Shown here in pieces: positions 8,308-14,900 of a DNA stretch of 17,765 nucleotides. Position numbers and translations under genes: made by a program. The stretch covers positions 1 to 17,765 of the forward strand of contig JAOZLR010000021.1 of assembly GCA_029934735.1 (NCBI GenBank). The letters run 5' to 3'. Below the pieces are notes generated by a model. The model saw nothing but the letters and a program-made list of their open reading frames with translations. It searched no databases and was not told where the DNA came from. Numbering within the stretch: the first letter of the stretch is position 1; each line of letters starts with the position of its first letter. Source of the stretch: Bacteroidales bacterium. Lineage in GTDB: Bacteria > Bacteroidota > Bacteroidia > Bacteroidales > JAADJA01.

Positions 8308-10134
8308 ATGATTGTATTCAAGAGTAGTTATCAAGTATTTATATTGAAGTTCCTTCTTGTTCTATTTCCGGTTTTTACAGTGCAAGCGCAGAATATGTCA
8401 GCTAATAAATCCCTGTTTCAAAACAAACTCTCATTCTCTGATCCATTTATGTTTTCGTTTCCAAAAACTTCAAATATTTCTATTTCAATGTTGGATACTA
8501 ACAGGTTTGTTATTGCTTTTCGCAGCGATGGTTATGGAGGGAAAGGCGTTGCAGTTATAGGAGACGTCGCAGGAGGAAATATCTCGTTTGGCTCACCTGA
8601 GTTTTTTGATGAAGGAATTGTCGGCGATATCAAGGTTCAGGGATTATCGCCGGCAAAATTCATTATTATTTGGCAGGATGAGAAGCAAAACGGAATCGGA
8701 AAAACAATAGTGGGTGAGGTGAATTATAACTATATCTCTTTTGCCGAATCGTATGTTTTTAATGATAAACCAACTGAAGAACTTTCCATTACCTCTTTTA
8801 ATGACTATGATTGCGTTATCGGATTTTCGGATGGCGGCAATTTCGGTAATGGCACTGTGAAAAGGGTAAAAGTGATCGGTAATTTGGTTATGATGCTGAA
8901 TGAGGAAGTATTCTCGGATTTTCCACCCAATTTTAATACTTTCATCCGACTTTCTGATACTACATTTGCAGTTCCATATTATAGCAACTCCGAAAATAAT
9001 GTTAAGCTGAGAAAAGGGCGTATATCTTTTGACAGTGTTTTTCTTGCAGAAGAGCAAATAATGATTAGTAATAGTGTTGATCAGTTGAATGTAGCCGAAT
9101 TATTCGATAATAAATTTTATTTCTCATATTTTGATCAGGGTTATGAAATAACAAGTAAGGGTGTCTCTTTTTCTGAAGGTTTTTCCTTTGGAAAGATTGA
9201 CACAGTATTATCAGGAAATACAGGGAATGTAGAATTAACATCTTTAGATGCAAACCATTATCTCCATATTGTGAACTATGAAAATGATTCTGCTTATGCC
9301 GATATTGTTACAGTGAATGGAACCATTCAAACTTCAACCCAACATCAGAGCTTTGAAAAAGAGATTTCAAGTATCGTGTTGACAGCATTATCTCACGAAA
9401 GGTTCATTATTGCATACTCCGATGATGCAAATAATAATTCAGGTAAGCTTATTTTAGGGACTGTTTCATACATGCCTGGTTATTTTTTTGATATAAGTGC
9501 TTTTCTTGAGGGACCTTTTTATGGTACAGCAATGAATTCGAATTCGGATATTTTACCCGAATTACAGCCCTATTGCTTTGAGTCGCCAAACTATTGCGGG
9601 AAGGAGTATCTTTCGGTAATTCCCGATAATATTGTTGACTGGCTTCTTATTGATGTCAGAAAGTCTGTAGGAGGCAAATCCTCCAATTCAATCTTCAGGC
9701 AGGCTGTGTTTATTAGTAATGATGGAAAGGTTTTAAGCTCTGATGCAATGAGAATTCCGTTTTTTGAATTTATTCAGTATGAAAATATTTTTCTTGTTTT
9801 GCATCATCGTAATCATCTCAGCATAATGTCGTCTTCAGCACTTATTGAAAATAACGGAATATTTAATTATGATTTTACAGACTCCTGGTTGAAAACTTTT
9901 GGAGGACTTAATGGTTGTGCCAAACTGAATTCTGAAAGCTATGGCATGTCGGCAGGTGATGCTAATGGAGATGGAGAGGTTAATAATTTGGATAAAAATG
10001 ACTTCTGGTTCTCTCAACTTGGCGGCAGTGGCTACCTTCAATCCGATTTTAATTTTGACGGAGAAGTGGATACTGATGACTTATTGTTTTGGATTATGAA
10101 TTCAGGAAAAAGCTCGCAAGTACCGGAACAGTAA
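8308..10134 (+). CDS. Exported seven-repeat propeller-like protein with C-terminal dockerin-like calcium-binding segment
   Basis: 608 aa with a signal peptide at 1-28 (cleavage near VQAQ). Residues 55-388 hold seven degenerate repeats of about 50 aa. Their key strands begin at 62, 113, 164, 215, 265, 313 and 361, with a pattern such as L-S-x-x-x-F-I-I-A-Y followed by a small Asp/Gly/Asn loop and a G-x-V strand. Seven even repeats suggest a beta-propeller. Residues 394-530 (FLEGPFYG at 399; VVDWLL-like strand at 443; HHRNHLSIMS at 499) match a module I recognise from the ends of many Bacteroidota surface proteins. Two EF-hand/dockerin-like loops close the protein: DANGDGEVNNLD (551-562) and DFNFDGEVDTDD (580-591). 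No T9SS sorting domain follows and there is no lipobox, so its route past the periplasm is unclear. It may bind a glycan or protein at the cell surface; the function is unknown. It lies 63 bp after sprA. Confidence 0.85.
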   Translation: MIVFKSSYQVFILKFLLVLFPVFTVQAQNMSANKSLFQNKLSFSDPFMFSFPKTSNISISMLDTNRFVIAFRSDGYGGKGVAVIGDVAGGNISFGSPEFFDEGIVGDIKVQGLSPAKFIIIWQDEKQNGIGKTIVGEVNYNYISFAESYVFNDKPTEELSITSFNDYDCVIGFSDGGNFGNGTVKRVKVIGNLVMMLNEEVFSDFPPNFNTFIRLSDTTFAVPYYSNSENNVKLRKGRISFDSVFLAEEQIMISNSVDQLNVAELFDNKFYFSYFDQGYEITSKGVSFSEGFSFGKIDTVLSGNTGNVELTSLDANHYLHIVNYENDSAYADIVTVNGTIQTSTQHQSFEKEISSIVLTALSHERFIIAYSDDANNNSGKLILGTVSYMPGYFFDISAFLEGPFYGTAMNSNSDILPELQPYCFESPNYCGKEYLSVIPDNIVDWLLIDVRKSVGGKSSNSIFRQAVFISNDGKVLSSDAMRIPFFEFIQYENIFLVLHHRNHLSIMSSSALIENNGIFNYDFTDSWLKTFGGLNGCAKLNSESYGMSAGDANGDGEVNNLDKNDFWFSQLGGSGYLQSDFNFDGEVDTDDLLFWIMNSGKSSQVPEQ

Positions 10135-10142
10135 AAATAGCG

Positions 10143-10150
10143 TATCTTTG
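10143..10150 (+). promoter_or_regulatory. Bacteroidota-type -7 promoter element of the GH97 gene
   Basis: TATCTTTG is an exact match to the Bacteroidota primary sigma-factor -7 consensus TAnnTTTG. It lies 28 nt upstream of the ATG at 10179, inside the 44-bp gap. No good -33 TTG is seen at the usual spacing. It implies that the glycosidase can be transcribed independently of the gene before it. Confidence 0.55.
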
Positions 10151-10178
10151 AGCCTCAAAAAATTAATATATTGAAAAT

Positions 10179-12137
10179 ATGAAAAAAGTGGTTTCGCAAT
10201 ACATTATAGTTCTGTCACTAATTGTTTTCCCGATTATATTAAAATCCCAAAAGATTTATAATCTGGAATCTCCTGATGGTAAAACGCTGGTTCACGTTAG
10301 GTTTTCGGAGTTGACACAGTTTGAAGTTTTGCACAATGATGTTACAGTTGTGGAGTATTCAACAATATCAATGGATGTTAACAACGGTACAATTCTGGGT
10401 GCCAATCCGAAAATAAAAAAGAAAAGTACAAAAAGTGTAAATGAAATAATTGAGGCAGTCGTACCTCTGAAAACTAAAACTGTCAGAGACAATTATAATG
10501 AGATTGAGTTTATTATGAAGGGAGACTATGTTTTAGAATTTAGAGCTTATGACGACGGTGTCGTCTGGCGTTTTCTTACATCTTTTAAAGACGATATCAA
10601 AATCTCAGGCGAGCAGGCAGATATTGAATTCCCGACAGATAGCTATGTCTATTTTCCTGAGGAGACGGCCTTTATGTCGCATAACGAGAGGTATTATGTG
10701 TATGAGAAATTATCAGATATTAAGGGCAATCGCTTTTGCAGCACTCCGGCACTTGTGGAAACGAAAAGCGGAGTGAAGGTGCTGATTACCGAATCAGACC
10801 TTATTGATTATGCTGGTATGTGGCTAAAAGCTGATGAAGGTAACTCATTGAAAGCAATTTTTCCGGGTGTGGCTTTGAAGGAGGAAAAGAAAAATGACAG
10901 GGATGTTGCTGTTTCTGAATATGCAGATTATATTGCAGTTACAAAAGGTGCCAGAAGCTTCCCCTGGAGAATACTTGCCATTGCCGAAACAGATGCCGAT
11001 CTGATAACAAACCAGCTAAGCTTTCTCCTTGGTGAAAGAAATGTGATTGAAGACCCAACATGGATTAAGCCGGGAAAAGTCTCCTGGGACTGGTGGAATG
11101 CAATGAATCTTTACGGAGTTGATTTTAAGTCGGGGGTCAATACTAAATCATATAAATATTACATTGATTTTGCCTCGGAATATGGCATTGAGTATATAAT
11201 TCTGGATGAGGGATGGTATGAACTTGGCGACCTAATGACGCTTACTCCTAATATTAATATGGAAGAAATACTTTCGTATGCAAAGCAAAAAGATGTTGGG
11301 GTTATTCTCTGGGTGATTTGGAAAACACTATGGGATCAGTGGGATGAGGCTTTTGATCAGTTTGAAAAATGGGAGATTAAAGGAATAAAGGTTGACTTTA
11401 TGCAACGTGACGATCAGTGGATGGTGAATTATTATGAAAAGGTGGCACAAGAGTGTGCAAAACGTAAATTGCTGGTTGATTTTCATGGAGCATATAAACC
11501 CGCAGGTCTTCGCAGCAAGTATCCAAATGTGATAACAAGAGAGGGATTACGCGGACTTGAGCAAAACAAGTGGTGCGACCTTGAAGTGCCAAAGCATGAT
11601 GTTACTCTCCCTTTTATTCGCATGGTTGCCGGACCTATGGATTATACACCTGGTGCAATGGTTAATGCACAGAAAGATAATTTCAAGGCAATATGGAACA
11701 GGCCGATGAGCCAGGGAACACGCTGTCACCAGCTTGCAATGTATGTGGTTTACGAAAGTCCGTTGCAAATGCTCGCCGATTCACCATCAAACTATTATGG
11801 CGAACCTGAATGTATGGAATTCTTGTCAGTAGTACCAACTGTTTGGGATACGACTATAGTGATTAGTGCTAAAATTGCAGATAATATTGTTGTTGCACGA
11901 AAAAATGGTGATGAGTGGTATATCGGTGCAATGACTGATGCTGCGAAGGATTTGACATTTGATTTTTCCTTTCTGGATGATGGTAATTATAATATTCAAT
12001 TTTACCGGGATGGTATTAATGCTGACCGTTATGCCAGTGACTTTATCATGGAAAAAAAGACTGTAACCAAAGGTGATAAAATTGATATTCATCTCGCAAC
12101 AGGTGGTGGATGGGCTGCCAGAATATGGAAAGAATAA
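10179..12137 (+). CDS. Glycoside hydrolase family 97 enzyme, retaining (alpha-galactosidase-like) subgroup
   Basis: GH97 enzymes are calcium-dependent exo-alpha-glycosidases of the Bacteroidota periplasm or surface. The 652 aa include a signal peptide (1-23), an N-terminal beta-sandwich (about 25-270), a (beta/alpha)8 catalytic domain (about 280-540; W295, WDWWN just after, LDEGWY at 342-347) and a C-terminal beta domain (about 550-652). GIKVDFMQRDDQ puts an Asp at 406, and REGLRGLEQNKW gives Glu455 and Glu461. In the characterised retaining Bacteroides alpha-galactosidase of this family, the nucleophile and acid/base are Asp415 and Glu470, 55 residues apart. Asp406 and Glu461 are also 55 apart. 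The inverting SusB type lacks that Asp. I therefore infer a retaining enzyme, most likely acting on alpha-galactosides, and do not call it susB. No SusC/SusD partners are nearby. It carries its own promoter element. Confidence 0.93.
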   Translation: MKKVVSQYIIVLSLIVFPIILKSQKIYNLESPDGKTLVHVRFSELTQFEVLHNDVTVVEYSTISMDVNNGTILGANPKIKKKSTKSVNEIIEAVVPLKTKTVRDNYNEIEFIMKGDYVLEFRAYDDGVVWRFLTSFKDDIKISGEQADIEFPTDSYVYFPEETAFMSHNERYYVYEKLSDIKGNRFCSTPALVETKSGVKVLITESDLIDYAGMWLKADEGNSLKAIFPGVALKEEKKNDRDVAVSEYADYIAVTKGARSFPWRILAIAETDADLITNQLSFLLGERNVIEDPTWIKPGKVSWDWWNAMNLYGVDFKSGVNTKSYKYYIDFASEYGIEYIILDEGWYELGDLMTLTPNINMEEILSYAKQKDVGVILWVIWKTLWDQWDEAFDQFEKWEIKGIKVDFMQRDDQWMVNYYEKVAQECAKRKLLVDFHGAYKPAGLRSKYPNVITREGLRGLEQNKWCDLEVPKHDVTLPFIRMVAGPMDYTPGAMVNAQKDNFKAIWNRPMSQGTRCHQLAMYVVYESPLQMLADSPSNYYGEPECMEFLSVVPTVWDTTIVISAKIADNIVVARKNGDEWYIGAMTDAAKDLTFDFSFLDDGNYNIQFYRDGINADRYASDFIMEKKTVTKGDKIDIHLATGGGWAARIWKE

Positions 12138-12159
12138 AACCCATTAGTGCATTTTTTAC

Positions 12160-12167
12160 TATTTTTG
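12160..12167 (+). promoter_or_regulatory. Bacteroidota-type -7 promoter element of the beta-barrel gene
   Basis: TATTTTTG matches TAnnTTTG exactly and lies 20 nt before the ATG at 12188, between the GH97 stop and the next gene. No clear -33 TTG is visible. The stretch is T-rich, so a chance match is possible. Confidence 0.45.
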
Positions 12168-12187
12168 TCCCATAAAGATTTACAACT

Positions 12188-12940
12188 ATGAATAAACTGT
12201 CTCTTTATCTGTCTGTTATAATGATTTTTTTGGTTTTTCAATTGAAAAGCCAAAATGAGAGTTTTGTAGCATTGAATGTCGGAGGAGCTATTCCTCAGGG
12301 TGATTTTGCCAAAAAAGATTCTGTTACTGGTGGCCTTGGCTATGCAAATTCAGGCTTTATGTTTGGTTTTGATGGTGCTTTTTTCCCGGATGATTTTCTT
12401 GGAATCGGTGGCACTATTACTTTTGTTAACTCCAATATTGACCAGGGTAAATATAAAATGGATCTTTTTAACCATATTAAAAGTGAATATCCTGATATAG
12501 AAATCCCTGATAGTCTTGAGGTTAATTATAGTCTTGGCGCCTGGAGGTATATCAATATTATGATAGGACCACAGGGAACAATCCGTGCAGGAAGTTTTAA
12601 TATTGATATCAGAGCTTTAGGAGGTGTGAGTTTCGTTTTTCAACCTCAATCGATGTTCCAGGTGTATAGTGCGGAGGAGAAGATAAATTTTTCCCGAACC
12701 CGTTCTGATAAAGCGAAGGCCGGTTTTGGATATACTCTTGGTGCAGGGATTAGATATGAGTTTAGGAATAATTATATAATCAGGCTTTCTGCTGATTATA
12801 CAGGTACAAAAGTATCATACGAAACCATTGATGAAATTACCTATGATAATGGTGATATCGAGACATCAAAAAAAAATACCGACTATGCCTTAAGTAATAT
12901 ACAAATAGGAATAGGAGTTGCATATCATTTTGATTTTTAG
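12188..12940 (+). CDS. Small outer-membrane beta-barrel protein (PorT/OmpA-like fold)
   Basis: 250 aa with a signal peptide at 1-22 (MNKLSLYLSVIMIFLVFQ core, cleavage after LKSQ). The mature protein alternates amphipathic strands with Gly/Asp turns: FVALNVGGAIP near the N-terminus, then GFMFGFDGAFF, LGIGGTITFV, INIMIGPQGTI, FNIDIRALGGVSF, AGFGYTLGAGIRYEF and YIIRLSADYTGT. It ends NIQIGIGVAYHFDF, with a terminal phenylalanine typical of outer-membrane barrels. This is the layout of the Bacteroidota outer-membrane beta-barrel domain family of about 8-10 strands. No specific substrate can be read from the sequence. It stands 50 bp after the GH97 gene and has its own promoter-like element, so a functional link to GH97 is not established. 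Confidence 0.85.
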   Translation: MNKLSLYLSVIMIFLVFQLKSQNESFVALNVGGAIPQGDFAKKDSVTGGLGYANSGFMFGFDGAFFPDDFLGIGGTITFVNSNIDQGKYKMDLFNHIKSEYPDIEIPDSLEVNYSLGAWRYINIMIGPQGTIRAGSFNIDIRALGGVSFVFQPQSMFQVYSAEEKINFSRTRSDKAKAGFGYTLGAGIRYEFRNNYIIRLSADYTGTKVSYETIDEITYDNGDIETSKKNTDYALSNIQIGIGVAYHFDF

Positions 12941-13018
12941 AAACCTAACTGTTTGAAAAACTACTATTAATTAACAACTATAAGGGTAATTGAATGTTGT
13001 CGAACTCTTGTTGGAAAT

Positions 13019-13063
13019 CAGATGACTTTCACGATAAATAGTTATTACCGAAAAAGTCATCTG
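13019..13063. terminator. Convergent-gene palindrome, probable bidirectional terminator
   Basis: A perfect 11-bp inverted repeat, CAGATGACTTT (13019-13029) and AAAGTCATCTG (13053-13063), encloses a 23-nt loop. It sits exactly between the end of the + strand beta-barrel gene (12940) and the end of the minus-strand DUF2892-like gene (13077). That position, and the A/T runs at the stem base on the loop side, suggest a shared transcription stop. There is no strong U-tract outside the stem, so another role, such as mRNA 3'-end stabilisation, is possible. Confidence 0.5.
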
Positions 13064-13076
13064 GCTTTCATAGAAA

Positions 13077-13283
13077 TTACTTCTTCTTCTTGCAGGTACT
13101 TAGCCCGAATGGAGCGTACAAAGGACAAAAGTTTATTAAGCCTGTTAGTAAAAATATGATTGCTACTATAATTAGAACTATTCCCAGTGTCCCTGAAATT
13201 GTTCCTGTAAAATAAAGAATCGCAATCACAATTGCAACTAAAATTCTGATAATCTTATCTGTTGACCCAATGTTTTTTTTCAT
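13077..13283 (-). CDS. Small DUF2892/YgaP-type inner-membrane protein
   Basis: 68 aa starting MKKNIGSTDKIIRILVAI. The open frame runs further upstream, but the methionine at 13283 gives the exact N-terminus typical of this family (a short polar segment ending in D-x-x-x-R before the first helix), so I chose it over the longer 101-aa reading. Two transmembrane helices follow, about residues 11-29 (RILVAIVIAILYF) and 31-50 (LGIVLIIVAIIFLLTGL). The family ending NFCPLYAPFGLSTCKKKK is present, with Cys53 and Cys64 and a basic tail. Members occur alone or fused to rhodanese domains (YgaP), which suggests a link to sulfur or thiol chemistry; the role of the free-standing form is unknown. The 90 bp upstream show no clear TAnnTTTG element. 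Confidence 0.88.
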   Translation of the reverse strand: MKKNIGSTDKIIRILVAIVIAILYFTGTISGTLGIVLIIVAIIFLLTGLINFCPLYAPFGLSTCKKKK

Positions 13284-13373
13284 AATTATAATATTTTTTA
13301 GTGAATACTGGGATAATAACAGGATATCTGCTAAATTGTTCAATATTGGATAAATGAATGACCTTACTGTTGA

Positions 13374-13500
13374 GATTGTCAAAAAAGTATTTAACCTATA
13401 AAAAGTCAGGTTGAGCAGAGTCGAAACCTAATTGATATCCAGGATAATACATTTTTCGACTCCACTCAAAATGACTCAATGATCAACTTTTTTGACAATC
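13374..13500. repeat. 127-bp nested inverted repeat, REP-like palindromic element
   Basis: The outer arms are a perfect 15-bp inverted repeat (GATTGTCAAAAAAGT at 13374-13388 and its complement at 13486-13500). Inside them is a second imperfect hairpin: 13404-13408 with 13472-13476, 13411-13415 with 13465-13469, and GAGTCGAAA (13418-13426) with TTTCGACTC (13454-13462). The core GGTTGAGCAGAGTCGAAACC resembles the TTGAGCGGAGTCGAAA-style palindromes that I recognise as dispersed repeats in Bacteroidota genomes. Each end carries an outward-facing TTGACA (minus strand over 13377-13382, plus strand 13492-13497). No target-site duplication is visible. It lies between the terminator of the T9SS-cargo gene and the DUF2892-like gene. 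Confidence 0.65.
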
Positions 13501-13538
13501 CTAAAAATAAAAACAGCCAGTAATATTACAGGCTGTTT
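13501..13538 (-). terminator. Intrinsic terminator of the T9SS-cargo gene
   Basis: Read on the minus strand, an 8-bp stem AAACAGCC/GGCTGTTT (13531-13538 with 13511-13518) encloses a 12-nt loop that itself contains the palindrome TAATATTA. The stem is followed directly by a T-rich run (TTATTTTT). It begins 22 nt after the stop codon of the 13561-14394 gene, a textbook position. Confidence 0.85.
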
Positions 13539-13560
13539 GATGAAATACGATTAAGAGTTT

Positions 13561-14394
13561 TTATTTTATTATCAGTTTCCTCGACCAGGTTTTACCATTA
13601 GAATATGAATTTACAAAATATAACCCTGGGGTGATTCCTTCAATATTGAATTTTTCTTTTCCTGTAGCAGAGTTTCTTTTTTCAATTAAACTTCCTGATG
13701 AACTTATTATTATTGTTTCATAATTACGGTCAACCGGAAATTCAATAAAAAATTCTTTTGATGCCGGATTTGGATATATCAGCACATCCTTTTCCTGTTT
13801 TACAGGATCACTTGTTGATGTCTGAATATCGAAACTCAGATTGTCGATGATCAGAGTGCTGCCTGCAAATCCCATATCTGATAAAATAGTGATGTTCATT
13901 GTGTCAGGATTACTGACCTTTGAAAATGCAATGGGGATAACAATTTCTATGTAGTCCGGAATTGAATCCGTTGTTTGAAAGACACCTCCTCCAATAGCTA
14001 TTCCTTTATTAAAAAACTCAATAGCAATCATTACATTATCTCCGCTTGAAGGATGCTTAATATATGCACGTAATGCTGATGGCATTTGAGTAAATGGAAT
14101 CCCTCCTTCGGTGTCGAAAAGAACAATATGCCCGAGTGTTGCAACTCCGGGAATAACCGATCCGTTCATTTCAACTGATTTTAGTTTCAAGGCATATTTT
14201 CCATCATAACTATCGAAGGATTGTGAGCATGTGTGATATTCGGGAGGCAAAAAGATGTTTGTTGTTTCCCATGATTTTGGTGAGTAAGCATTATTCCAAT
14301 ACTCAAAACTTCTATTCGAGATGGAATCTTGTCCGGTTACTGTAAGAGATGCAAACATAATGGACAGCAGGATGATTGTTAAATTTGTTTTCAT
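13561..14394 (-). CDS. Secreted T9SS cargo: jelly-roll-type domain plus C-terminal sorting domain
   Basis: 277 aa. The signal peptide is residues 1-21 (MKTNLTIILLSIMFASLTVTG). Residues 24-190 form one beta-rich domain opening NRSFEYWNN and continuing with PKSWETTN (39-46), YDGKYALKL (63-71) and ITILSDMGFAGSTLIIDNLSF (168-188). This layout recalls the Bacteroidota PCMD or carbohydrate-binding-like jelly-rolls; no catalytic motif is seen. Residues 203-277 are a T9SS type A sorting domain: IYPNPASKEFFIEFP (206-220), a central IISSSGSLIEKR and the end GLYFVNSYSNGKTWSRKLIIK. The product should therefore leave the cell through SprA and be anchored at or released from the surface, with the tail removed. 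The gene is monocistronic, with a TAGTTTTG promoter element 29 nt upstream and an intrinsic terminator 22 nt downstream. Its biological target is unknown. Confidence 0.9.
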   Translation of the reverse strand: MKTNLTIILLSIMFASLTVTGQDSISNRSFEYWNNAYSPKSWETTNIFLPPEYHTCSQSFDSYDGKYALKLKSVEMNGSVIPGVATLGHIVLFDTEGGIPFTQMPSALRAYIKHPSSGDNVMIAIEFFNKGIAIGGGVFQTTDSIPDYIEIVIPIAFSKVSNPDTMNITILSDMGFAGSTLIIDNLSFDIQTSTSDPVKQEKDVLIYPNPASKEFFIEFPVDRNYETIIISSSGSLIEKRNSATGKEKFNIEGITPGLYFVNSYSNGKTWSRKLIIK

Positions 14395-14423
14395 TTTTTT
14401 TATAGTTTTTAAATTATTTGCGG

Positions 14424-14431
14424 CAAAACTA
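14424..14431 (-). promoter_or_regulatory. Bacteroidota-type -7 promoter element of the T9SS-cargo gene
   Basis: On the minus strand this reads TAGTTTTG, an exact match to TAnnTTTG, 29 nt before the ATG at 14394. A TTG further upstream (14444-14446) is only 12 nt away, too close to serve as the usual -33 element. Confidence 0.55.
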
Positions 14432-14890
14432 GTCTGGCTATCGCAATTGCTAAAATATAAAACACCGGATTGTCGAATTTTGAGGATGGACTGTTATAAT
14501 GTAATCGCAGTAAGCCGTTGGTACCAATTTCTTCTCTGTTAATCATTTTCTTGTTCATTTTTGTGCGGTTTAAATTTACAATTTTATTGTAAACCTATTT
14601 AAGATTAGAATTCCTGAACGATTGCGATAGGATTCATAACGATAAATGTTAGTACAGGAAAAACTCTTATATTTACAAGAGTAATAAAAAAGTAATTTGT
14701 AATTGGAGTTGAGATTGGAATCATAATAAAAGGATAATGTACAAGGTTTCATTAGACGAGAATGATTTTTTGGTACATAAGCTTTATTTATTTCTGTGAA
14801 TGTAACCCTTCCAAACAACAAAACGTTTAAACGACCGGGCAGTATGATACACTGCATTGTTTCGGGCGATGAAAATTAATTTGTTAATAT

Positions 14891-14895
14891 GGAGG
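14891..14895 (+). promoter_or_regulatory. GGAGG ribosome-binding site that decides the start at 14901
   Basis: A full GGAGG lies 5 nt before the ATG at 14901. An earlier in-frame ATG at 14889 overlaps the beginning of this motif and would add only MEVI. Strong Shine-Dalgarno motifs are uncommon in this window, so this one is informative and favours the ATG at 14901. Confidence 0.65.
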
Positions 14896-14900
14896 TTATT

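Larger units (their letters stand above)
14395..14900. other. 506-bp divergent intergenic region
   Basis: This spacer separates the minus-strand T9SS-cargo gene from the plus-strand PQQ-propeller gene. Near the left end is the minus-strand promoter element at 14424-14431. Other structures are minor: a hairpin TTTACAA/TTGTAAA at 14575-14593, a hairpin ACTCTT/AAGAGT at 14663-14682 followed on the minus strand by four T residues, and a perfect 10-bp palindrome CGTTTAAACG at 14824-14833 that could be an operator. Open frames here (for example 14409-14558 and 14576-14857, both minus) encode low-complexity, Cys/Tyr/Ser-rich peptides with no recognisable motif, and I do not call them genes. No RNA gene was recognised. 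Confidence 0.5.

Noticed and set aside
9949..10131. Dockerin-like segment as evidence for a cellulosome
   Set aside because: Two EF-hand-like loops are visible, but no cohesin or scaffoldin is in the window, and this module often caps Bacteroidota surface proteins outside cellulosomes.
10179..12940. A classical polysaccharide utilisation locus around GH97
   Set aside because: There is no SusC/SusD-like pair or dedicated regulator. The 250-aa barrel protein is far too small to be a TonB-dependent transporter.
13284..13382. N-terminal extension of the DUF2892-like protein to 101 aa
   Set aside because: The family N-terminus begins at the methionine at 13283; the extra 33 residues are not family-like and lie in the putative promoter region.
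14409..14558. 49-codon minus-strand frame starting MNKKMINREEIG
   Set aside because: The start looks gene-like, but the rest shows no motif, and it overlaps the promoter element of the T9SS-cargo gene. It may be a decayed fragment; the evidence is insufficient.
14576..14857. 93-codon open frame on the minus strand in the divergent spacer
   Set aside because: The peptide is rich in Tyr, Ser, Asn and Cys without a domain, signal or promoter, and an AT-rich spacer of this size gives such frames by chance.
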